From Acidobacteriota bacterium (lineage in GTDB: Bacteria; Acidobacteriota; UBA6911), in assembly GCA_017860075.1 (NCBI GenBank), contig JAFNAH010000077.1:1-6587 (forward strand): a DNA stretch of 6,587 nt, in the 5' to 3' direction. Below, one piece after another: positions 1 to 5,230 of the stretch; within the stretch, counting starts at the first letter, position 1, and each line of letters opens with the position of its first letter. Below the pieces are notes generated by a model, which saw nothing but the letters and a program-made list of their open reading frames with translations, was not told where the DNA came from and made no database searches. The translations under genes and the position numbers were made by a program.

Positions 1-36
1 GTCGGGGCCGGCCTGTTCATGAAGCCCCAGGAGTAA
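1..36 (+). CDS. C-terminal end of an upstream gene (partial)
   Basis: The window opens in a frame reading VGAGLFMKPQE followed by TAA at 34-36. The stop lies 28 bases before the next start codon, on the same strand, which fits the end of an upstream gene co-transcribed with the DinB-family gene. Eleven codons are too few to identify a family. The call rests only on frame, stop position and spacing, so it could be chance. Confidence 0.35.
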   Translation, partial: VGAGLFMKPQE

Positions 37-64
37 ACTGGCAGCAACGAGGAGGAAACCAAGA

Positions 65-598
65 ATGAGACAGACAGCAGTGACGATTGCCGTGCTGGTG
101 CTGTGCGTCGGTGCGGTCAGCGCTCAGGGGCCCGCGGCCCAGAACCCGATCGCGGCCGGCCAGAAGTTCCTTCACTCGATGGTCAAGACCAACATCATCC
201 GCTCGGCCGAGAAGATGCCGGAGGAGCACTACGCGTTCAAGCCCACCCCGGAGGTGCGCAGCTTCGGTCAGCTCATCGCGCACGTCGCGGACGCCCAGTA
301 CGCCTTCTGCTCGCCCGTGCTGGGCAAGTCCAATCCCGCGCCGGGCATCGAGAAATCCAAGACGACGAAGGCCGACCTGGTGCAGGCGGTGAAGGATGCG
401 TTCGCCTACTGCGACGCGGCCTATGACGGCCTGACCGACGCCCAGGCGGCGGAACTGGTGAAGTTCTTCGGCGGCGACCAGGCCAAGGTGACGGTGCTGG
501 CCTTCAACACCGCCCACAACAACGAGCACTACGGGAACATCGTGACGTACCTGCGCATGAAAGGCCTCGTGCCGCCGTCGAGCGAACCGCGCAAGTAG
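65..598 (+). CDS. Secreted DinB-superfamily protein
   Basis: This is a 177-residue protein with a signal peptide (about residues 1-20, hydrophobic TIAVLVLCVGAV, likely cleaved after VSA). A four-helix DinB/YfiT-type domain follows from about residue 30 to 168. The metal-ligand pattern of the superfamily is visible: H73 in LIAHVADAQ, and an HxxxH pair, H151 and H155, in NTAHNNEHYGN. The tail YLRMKGLVPPSS is typical of the family. A strong Shine-Dalgarno GAGGAGG at 49-55, nine bases before the ATG, fixes the start. DinB-fold proteins are known as divalent-metal-binding proteins, some of them thiol-dependent transferases; exported members like this one have no defined reaction, and none is assigned here. 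Length is normal and the gene looks intact. It probably follows the gene ending at 36 in one transcript. Confidence 0.9.
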   Translation: MRQTAVTIAVLVLCVGAVSAQGPAAQNPIAAGQKFLHSMVKTNIIRSAEKMPEEHYAFKPTPEVRSFGQLIAHVADAQYAFCSPVLGKSNPAPGIEKSKTTKADLVQAVKDAFAYCDAAYDGLTDAQAAELVKFFGGDQAKVTVLAFNTAHNNEHYGNIVTYLRMKGLVPPSSEPRK

Positions 599-603
599 CG
601 CGG
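587..603 (+). terminator. Hairpin over the DinB-family stop codon, weak terminator candidate
   Basis: A perfect 6-base inverted repeat, CCGCGC at 587-592 and GCGCGG at 598-603, has a 5-base loop containing most of the TAG stop. The stem is all G/C, but no T-run follows (CTTCC), so intrinsic termination is doubtful. Confidence 0.25.
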
Positions 604-621
604 CTTCCGGCGCCAGGGCCC

Positions 622-729
622 CTACAGCCCGAACCAGTAGGTCAGCTTCACGAGGAACACGTTGGCTGCCGGGGCCAGGCGCACGGCGAAACCGTCATGA
701 GCGGGACCCGGCGGCGACAGGGTTCCGGT
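622..729 (-). pseudogene. Orphan C-terminus of an outer-membrane barrel protein, probably DUF5916 type
   Basis: On the minus strand, a frame of about 35 codons ends in AHDGFAVRLAP-AANVFLVKLTYWFGL and TAG (622-624). A TGA at 730-732 closes the frame upstream, so no intact gene can precede it. Alternating hydrophobic and polar residues with aromatics close to the end are typical of the last strand of an outer-membrane beta-barrel. The FLVKLTYWF pattern resembles the C-termini I know from DUF5916-type proteins (vFvKlsYLf-like). A truncated gene of that family starts at 5226 on the same strand, and this could be its other end (inference). Alternatives are a remnant of another barrel family or a chance frame. 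I am fairly sure it is a fragment of something real and less sure of the family. Confidence 0.5.
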
Positions 730-884
730 TCATGACGGATTCGGCTATCCACGATCATGCGGGACGCCTACAATGGCCTCGACGTCAGGCGGTTTCTGTC
801 ACGGTGTACGCTTGGCGGGCGGGAGTTTCTCCATGATCGGCGGGTGCGGCGCCGCTGCCAAACGATGGCGCCGCTCGGCGGACG
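730..884. other. Leader region before the sigma-54 activator gene
   Basis: No convincing gene or clear sigma-70 promoter is visible here. A 47-codon plus-strand frame (757-900) overlaps the activator start but has no ribosome binding site and no recognisable similarity. The only structured element is the inverted repeat at 846-874, listed separately. The promoter of the activator gene presumably lies in this stretch or in the barrel remnant before it. Confidence 0.4.
846..874. repeat. Perfect 8-base inverted repeat just upstream of the activator start
   Basis: GCGGCGCC at 846-853 is mirrored exactly by GGCGCCGC at 867-874, with a 13-base spacer. It ends 10 bases before the ATG at 885, so it could act as an operator for autoregulation or as an mRNA hairpin near the start. 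In GC-rich DNA such a repeat can also arise by chance. Confidence 0.4.
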
Positions 885-2489
885 ATGGTGCCTCCAGTGA
901 ATGGTAACGATGCCGCGGGGTCAGCCGCGCGGGCCGAACCCGATAGGCGGCTCGGGTTTGAGAGGCTGCTCGCCGACCTCTCCGCCCGGTTGGTCGCTCT
1001 TCCTCCAGAGCGCGTCGATGCCGAAATCCGGAACAGCCTGAAGGAGGTCCTGGAGTTCTTCCAGATCGACCGATGCAACCTGATGCGACTTCTGCCAGGC
1101 AGGACGCATTTCACGGTTACCCACAACGCGGACGTGAGCAGCGCCTCGCCGTATCCCCTGGATACCCCCGTACCCGTGTCACTTTTCCCGTGGATATCCA
1201 GGAAGTTGCAGAACGGTGAAGTCGTCTCGTTCGGGCGGCTGCAGGAACTGCCGGAGGAGGCTGCGGCCGACAAGCCGGCCGTCGAGGCGTTTGGCATCCG
1301 GTCCGGGTTGTATGTTCCCATTGCGGCTCTGAGGTCCACCGAATACAGCCTCGGCATCAGTTCAGCAAAGGAGGATCAAAGCTGCCCGGACGAATACATC
1401 CCGCGGCTGCGACTGCTGGGGGAACTCTTCGTCAATTCGATCGAGCGAAGCAGGGCCGAGCTTGCGTTGCGCGGGCAACTGGACGAGATCGAAACGCTGA
1501 AGCATCAACTCGAGAAGGAGAACCTCTATCTTCGCGAGGAGATCAAGACCGTGCAGGGTTTCGAGAAGATTGTCGGCAGCAGTGATGCGCTCAAGTACGT
1601 GCTCTTCAGGGTCAAACAGGTTGCGGCGACCGATGCCACGGTTCTCATTCTCGGTGAGACCGGTACGGGCAAGGGGCTGGTGGCTCACACGATCCATGAA
1701 TTGAGCGCCCGCAGGCACAGGCCGATGATCACGGTGAACTGCGCGGCCCTTCCGGGAAACCTCATCGAAAGCGAGCTGTTCGGGCGGGAAAAAGGTGCCT
1801 TCACAGGGGCGGATGCGAGGCAGGTCGGACGTTTCGAGGTCGCCGACGGCGGGACGATCTTCCTGGACGAAATCGGTGAGCTGCCGCTGGAACTCCAGTC
1901 AAAACTCCTCCGGGTGCTGGAGGAGGGGGAGTTCGAACGGCTCGGGAGCCCCCGAACCATCAAGGTGGACACGAGGGTGATCGCCTCCACAAACCGGGAC
2001 CTGGCAGCCGAAGTCAAAGACAGGCGATTCCGGGAGGATCTCTATTACCGCCTGAACGTCTTCCCCGTTTCGATCCCGCCCTTGCGGACGCGCACCGAAG
2101 ACATCCCCCCGCTTGTCCGTCACTTCGTCGGGAATCATGCCCGCAAGCTCGGCAGGAGCTACGAGTCCATCCCGAAGAGCATGATGGCAGCCCTTCAGGA
2201 GCACGCCTGGCCCGGCAACGTGCGGGAACTGGATCACGTGATTGAAAGAGCCGTGATCATCAGCCCGGGACCCGTGCTCCGGCTCGCCGACAGCCTCGAA
2301 CGTGCGACGGCCCGTCCGGGCGAAGGCGCGCCCAAGGCTCTTTCAGAGATCGAGCGGGACCATATTCTGAAGGTTCTCGAACGGGCCGGCTGGAAGATCG
2401 AGGGCGACGGCGGTGCCGCCTCCATTCTTGGACTCCATCCGAACACTCTCCGATCCCGGATCAAGAAACTGCAGATCAAGCGCCCTTGA
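885..2489 (+). CDS. GAF-domain sigma-54-dependent transcriptional activator (Fis-type HTH)
   Basis: This 534-residue enhancer-binding protein has the full three-part layout. An N-terminal GAF-like sensor spans about residues 24-188, and a short coiled coil about 190-222 (EIETLKHQLEKENLYLREE) connects it to the AAA+ domain at about 226-460. The AAA+ domain has Walker A GETGTGKG (257-264), the sigma-54-contacting GAFTGA loop (304-309), Walker B TIFLDEIGEL (324-333), an arginine-finger region FREDLYYRL (382-390) and sensor II WPGNVREL (442-449). A C-terminal Fis-type helix-turn-helix lies at about 508-531 (AASILGLHPNTLRSRIKKL). Walker A ends in G where E is usual; all catalytic residues are kept. 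It resembles FhlA/NorR-type regulators, in which signal binding to GAF releases the ATPase. There is no receiver domain, so it probably senses a small molecule directly; the ligand is unknown. The start is uncertain: ATG 885 lacks a good Shine-Dalgarno and GTG 897 is possible. The likely target is the promoter at 2647-2662. Confidence 0.95.
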   Translation: MVPPVNGNDAAGSAARAEPDRRLGFERLLADLSARLVALPPERVDAEIRNSLKEVLEFFQIDRCNLMRLLPGRTHFTVTHNADVSSASPYPLDTPVPVSLFPWISRKLQNGEVVSFGRLQELPEEAAADKPAVEAFGIRSGLYVPIAALRSTEYSLGISSAKEDQSCPDEYIPRLRLLGELFVNSIERSRAELALRGQLDEIETLKHQLEKENLYLREEIKTVQGFEKIVGSSDALKYVLFRVKQVAATDATVLILGETGTGKGLVAHTIHELSARRHRPMITVNCAALPGNLIESELFGREKGAFTGADARQVGRFEVADGGTIFLDEIGELPLELQSKLLRVLEEGEFERLGSPRTIKVDTRVIASTNRDLAAEVKDRRFREDLYYRLNVFPVSIPPLRTRTEDIPPLVRHFVGNHARKLGRSYESIPKSMMAALQEHAWPGNVRELDHVIERAVIISPGPVLRLADSLERATARPGEGAPKALSEIERDHILKVLERAGWKIEGDGGAASILGLHPNTLRSRIKKLQIKRP

Positions 2490-2517
2490 GAATCCACTCC
2501 CTTCCGGTCACCACCCA

Positions 2518-2545
2518 CGACATTTCGTAGATCCGCGAAACATCG
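2518..2545. promoter_or_regulatory. 28-base dyad, candidate enhancer (UAS) for the sigma-54 activator
   Basis: The element reads CGA-N2-TTTCG-N2-GATC-N2-CGAAA-N2-TCG and is symmetric about 2531/2532, with 10 of 14 base pairs matching. Its centre lies about 141 bases before the predicted start site (about 2673), within the usual range for sigma-54 enhancer sites. It is 29 bases after the stop of the activator gene. A second CGAAA half-site occurs at 2572-2576. Binding by the Fis-type domain is inferred from position and symmetry. Confidence 0.5.
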
Positions 2546-2646
2546 TAGGCCCTTCTTCGCGCGTCCCGCTTCGAAAGGCTCTCCAGATTCGGGAATGAAC
2601 CAACGATCTGAGGCGTTTACAGCCAGTCGGCCGGACTTGTCCATTC

Positions 2647-2662
2647 TGGAATGCTTCTTGCC
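2647..2662 (+). promoter_or_regulatory. Sigma-54 (-24/-12) promoter of the ABM-propeller operon
   Basis: The sequence TGGAATGCTTCTTGCC fits the RpoN consensus TGGCACG-N4-TTGCW. GG (2648-2649) and GC (2660-2661) are intact and separated by exactly 10 bases, TTGC is perfect, and a pyrimidine precedes TGG. The predicted start site is near 2673, giving a leader of about 93 bases to the ATG at 2766. Its position directly behind a sigma-54 activator gene and before a two-gene operon strengthens the call. Confidence 0.7.
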
Positions 2663-2665
2663 GCA

Positions 2666-2679
2666 AGGTCTGCGGACCT
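2666..2679. repeat. Small palindrome across the predicted transcription start
   Basis: AGGTC (2666-2670) and GACCT (2675-2679) are perfect inverted arms around TGCG. The predicted start (about 2673) falls in the spacer, where a bound protein could block initiation. A 5-base arm is short and may be chance. Confidence 0.25.
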
Positions 2680-2765
2680 GCTGAAGGACACGGCAAGCGC
2701 GGTGGCCGATCGAGCGAGGAATTCCGGCACGAACCTGCGGTCCGAAAAGACGGCCGGAGAATCCC

Positions 2766-3080
2766 ATGGAACTCACCATCGAGATGAGACCGAAACCGGG
2801 AAAGCTCCAGGAGCTTTGCCAGACGCTTCAGGCCATCCTCCCGACTATTCGCAAACGACCAGGATGCCGGGAGTGCCGGATCTCCCTGGAAGAAGAGGTT
2901 CTCTCTCTTTCGTCGGATTGGACAACAGAGGCGGGCGTCGAGAGGTACATACGGTCCACAAACGGCGCTGCGCTCCTCGGGGCCATCGATGTGTTGAGTG
3001 CCGAAGCGGCAGTCAGGACGGATCGCGGCTCGCCGCCGGAAGGGATCGACGTCCTTAAGCGGATGAGAAAGAGACGATAG
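2766..3080 (+). CDS. Putative antibiotic-biosynthesis-monooxygenase-fold (quinol monooxygenase-like) protein
   Basis: This is a 104-residue single-domain protein of the ABM superfamily (dimeric ferredoxin-like fold), of usual length. The pattern fits through most of its length: strand ELTIEMRPKPGK (2-13), helix LQELCQTLQAILPTI, turn RPGCRECRISL (31-41), strand LSLSSDWTT (46-54), then helix AGVERYIRSTNGAALLGAIDVLS (56-78) and a final strand near 81-86. Family members include cofactor-free oxygenases acting on quinols or polyketide aromatics, and also proteins of unknown role. No substrate can be read from this sequence. A CxxC pair (C34, C37) sits in the turn. GGAGA at 2756-2760, five bases before the ATG, supports the start. 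No signal peptide is seen, so it is probably cytoplasmic. It is the first gene after the sigma-54 promoter and lies 24 bases before the propeller gene. The very basic tail KRMRKRR is unusual. Confidence 0.85.
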   Translation: MELTIEMRPKPGKLQELCQTLQAILPTIRKRPGCRECRISLEEEVLSLSSDWTTEAGVERYIRSTNGAALLGAIDVLSAEAAVRTDRGSPPEGIDVLKRMRKRR

Positions 3081-3091
3081 CTCGAATCAGT

Positions 3092-3097
3092 GGGAGG
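3092..3097 (+). promoter_or_regulatory. Ribosome binding site that fixes the start of the propeller gene
   Basis: GGGAGG lies seven bases before ATG 3105. The longest open frame begins at GTG 3090, but that codon immediately precedes this site and would leave no room for its own ribosome binding site. ATG 3105 also places a clean signal peptide at the N-terminus. Confidence 0.75.
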
Positions 3098-3104
3098 TAA
3101 GACC

Positions 3105-4709
3105 ATGAGAAGCCGTGTGCAAGTGCATCCCATGCCCTGGGCCTTGTCGATCATCGTGATCATGATCTCGGTCCTGCCCGGTGTCGCTGGAGCCCAGGAC
3201 ATTCCCCCTGGGCCCTCGACCTCGCTGCCGGTGTACGTCGGGGCACCAGCGGAAGCACTTTCACTTCCACCGGTTCATGTCCCGCAGAACCCCTTCTTGG
3301 CGCTGAACCCCTGGAACAGCGTCCACAATGACGCGTGGATGAGCGACGTCTACGATATCGCGGGGCCCCTGGGCGGCCAGCCGGCAATCCTCGCCTCGAG
3401 TCTGGACGCAGCGCGTCGATGGGATACGTCCCCCGCTTTCGTCTGCGGAGCCCTCACCTTTGACAGCCGCGGCCGGATCGTGACGACATGCGGCTCGCGC
3501 AGCCTCCCTGGGGCGTCAAACCCGGAGTCCAGCCTGGTACTCATCGATCCTCTCACCCTCGAGGTGATGGCCTTCGAGCATCTGGACTTGCCCCCCAATC
3601 CGGAGGCCGCCTATGGCAGTTCTTACATGTACCTCGACAACCGCGATCGGGCGGTCGTGACCGTGATGGACCACGTGTTGGTCTTCGAGCAGAAGGGACC
3701 GCCGCGCCACCCCAGATTCAGCAAGGTGGAGGACTACGATCTGTCGGCTTATGTGGGCACAAATGAAAACATCCAAACGGTGATGCCGGATTGGCAGGGG
3801 CGGCTCTGGTTCGTCGTCCGCCAGTCAGGGCTCGTTGGTGTGCTCAACACGGACACGGGCGCTGTCGGCTCCCTGAAGCTCTGCGAGGATCCAACCTACC
3901 CGACCGCATGCGAATCCGAGCAGATCGCCAACTCGTTTCCCATCATCAGGATCGCAGCGGACGTCTCCGATGCGTTCGTTGTGACGACCAGGGCGATGTA
4001 TCGGCTCAGGGCCGGCCGCGACGGCGTCCCGCAAGTCCAATGGCGGTCTGAATACAAGAACATCGGCGTCACCAAGGACGGCCAGCTCAGTCCCGGGTCG
4101 GGCACCAGCCCGACACTCATCGACGGGGGCAACTACGTGGCGATCACGGACAATGACGACCAGATGCACGTTGTGGTGTACCGGACAGCCGTTGACTTGG
4201 GCCGGCATGAAGAGCGGGTTGTCTGCGAAGTACCGGTCTTCGAACGTGGGGCCGGGGCCTGCGAGGACTCGCTCATCGGCGCAGGCCGCTCGCTAATCGT
4301 TGCCAACCAGTACGGGTACAAGCTCATCGGGGATACGCTGAGGAGCACACCGACCGAGCCTGGAATCGCCCGCGTCGACATCGACGAGCAAGGCAAGCAC
4401 TGCAGGCTTGCCTGGACGAACGATGACGTAGCGGCGCCCCAGGCCGGGCCGAAGATGTCGACCGAGTCCGGGCTCGCGTATTTCGTCACGAGGAAGTACG
4501 ACCAGACCGTCCAAGGGTACGAGCCGTACGGCCTGGACGTGTATTACTGGACCGCCGTCGACTTCCGCACGGGGGAGGTCGTATGGGAGCAGCAGATAGG
4601 CACCGGGACTGCATTCGACACGTACGTGCCGGGGCCGGCGATCGGGCCCACCGGCGCGCTGTACGTCGGGGTCAACGGCGGGTTGATCGTGATGTGGGAC
4701 CGTGACTGA
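3105..4709 (+). CDS. Secreted beta-propeller-like protein of unknown function
   Basis: From ATG 3105 this is a 534-residue exported protein. The signal peptide covers about residues 1-30 (hydrophobic ALSIIVIMISVLPGV, likely cleaved after AGA). The rest is a series of short beta-rich blocks of the kind seen in bladed propellers: LTFDSRGRIVTTCG, YLDNRDRAVV, DWQGRLWFVV, SPTLIDGGNYVAITDND, GLAYFVTRKY, DFRTGEVVWEQQ, GPTGALYVGVNGGLIVM. I recall a family of conserved secreted proteins with the same landmarks (NPF...HNDAWMSD...GPLG near residues 62-90, and TPT-GGYVAITDN), but no member with a proven activity. The PQQ-dehydrogenase tryptophan-docking repeats and SMP-30 metal ligands are not evident. 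Seven cysteines remain in the mature protein, in pairs about 12-15 residues apart (113/129, 260/269, 374/386, 433), which suggests disulfides outside the cytoplasm. It is translated from the same operon as the ABM gene. The protein appears complete; its stop is two bases before a degraded minus-strand gene. Confidence 0.8.
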   Translation: MRSRVQVHPMPWALSIIVIMISVLPGVAGAQDIPPGPSTSLPVYVGAPAEALSLPPVHVPQNPFLALNPWNSVHNDAWMSDVYDIAGPLGGQPAILASSLDAARRWDTSPAFVCGALTFDSRGRIVTTCGSRSLPGASNPESSLVLIDPLTLEVMAFEHLDLPPNPEAAYGSSYMYLDNRDRAVVTVMDHVLVFEQKGPPRHPRFSKVEDYDLSAYVGTNENIQTVMPDWQGRLWFVVRQSGLVGVLNTDTGAVGSLKLCEDPTYPTACESEQIANSFPIIRIAADVSDAFVVTTRAMYRLRAGRDGVPQVQWRSEYKNIGVTKDGQLSPGSGTSPTLIDGGNYVAITDNDDQMHVVVYRTAVDLGRHEERVVCEVPVFERGAGACEDSLIGAGRSLIVANQYGYKLIGDTLRSTPTEPGIARVDIDEQGKHCRLAWTNDDVAAPQAGPKMSTESGLAYFVTRKYDQTVQGYEPYGLDVYYWTAVDFRTGEVVWEQQIGTGTAFDTYVPGPAIGPTGALYVGVNGGLIVMWDRD

Positions 4710-4737
4710 CACCTGCCGAGGTGGCCGGCATCCGGCC
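4710..4737 (+). terminator. Two adjacent GC-rich hairpins after the propeller gene
   Basis: CACCT (4710-4714) pairs with AGGTG (4719-4723). Overlapping by one base, GGCCGG (4723-4728) pairs with CCGGCC (4732-4737) around a CAT loop. They begin directly after the TGA stop and might stop transcription or protect the 3' end, but no T-run follows. The same bases also encode the YYQRPDAGH piece on the minus strand, so the symmetry may come from that former coding sequence. Confidence 0.3.
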
Positions 4738-5226
4738 GCTGGTAGTAGTGCGCGGGATTGGTTTGCAGCGCGTGCCGGCCGAGTTGAGGTCGAATTCGAA
4801 GCCCGCACTTGTGTCGAAGTAGCTGTCGAAGCACACACCGACAATGTCACCAGCCAACCCGTCACGCCGGGCGGGGTACCTGGTGATCTTGGTCATGTCG
4901 TCGTACGCGCGGATCGCCAGATAGAGATGCTGGTCGTCGTAGAGGATCTTCAGCCCGGTCTTCTGCGGCGGCACCCCGCCCTCGACGGGCAGCTGCCGGA
5001 CGTAGTCGCCCGCCCACTCCCCTTCCTTCCAGGCCTCGTCGTCCAGGTGCCAGTCGACCGACGGCGGCTGCCCCGCGAGCCGCTGCGTGCTGTAAATGCG
5101 CGGTGGGCGGGCACGGCCGGCATCCGGAGCCTGCGCGAAGGCAGACAGGCCAAGGGCCCACGGCAGGGCCGCGGCGAGCGCGGCGAGCAGCCGGCGCCGC
5201 CTCTCCCAGCCCGACGTACGCCCCAA
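4712..5226 (-). pseudogene. Truncated CBM9/DUF5916-type outer-membrane protein gene
   Basis: The frame starts most plausibly at TTG 5226, 4 bases after the glycosidase stop. It encodes a twin-basic signal peptide (RRRRLLAALAAALPWALGLSAFA, residues 9-31) and then a CBM9-like domain with SVDWHLDDEAWKEGEW, LKILYDDQHLYLAIRAYD and GDIVGVCFDSYFD, up to GFEFDLNSAG at residue 151 (4774). In this family the next residues should continue the CBM9 fold (K-x-D-L...LTN...W), and a DUF5916 barrel of several hundred residues should follow. Instead the frame breaks. Shifted by one base, 4714-4774 encodes ALQTNPAHYYQRPDAGHLG, which matches a motif found hundreds of residues later in DUF5916 proteins. After that comes antisense of the propeller gene. 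An internal deletion plus a second junction near 4710 explains this better than a simple frameshift. Intact members are thought to bind carbohydrate at the outer membrane; this copy cannot make the full protein. Confidence 0.7.
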
Positions 5227-5230
5227 CAGG

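Noticed and set aside
757..900. 47-codon plus-strand frame overlapping the activator start (and an inner ATG at 865 whose TGA overlaps GTG 897)
   Set aside because: No ribosome binding site, Arg-rich composition typical of chance frames in GC-rich DNA, and no recognisable similarity. Translational coupling through GTGA is possible but unsupported.
2595..2684. 29-codon plus-strand frame in the gap before the ABM gene
   Set aside because: It covers the sigma-54 promoter and predicted start site and has no ribosome binding site, so it would not be on the transcript.
2234..2779. Long minus-strand frame across the regulatory gap
   Set aside because: It is mostly antisense to the activator's C-terminus, has chance-like composition and no similarity. 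The regulatory elements in the gap explain the sequence better.
703..4701. GGGACC at 703-708 and 4696-4701 as a target-site duplication around the module
   Set aside because: Six bases in GC-rich DNA over 4 kb is expected by chance. The right copy lies inside the propeller gene's coding sequence, and no terminal inverted repeats flank it.
4723..5127. 13-base direct repeat GGCCGGCATCCGG at 4723-4735 and 5115-5127
   Set aside because: Both copies encode a PDAG tetrapeptide with the same codons in GC-rich coding DNA. They do not coincide with both ends of the proposed deletion, so chance is the better explanation.
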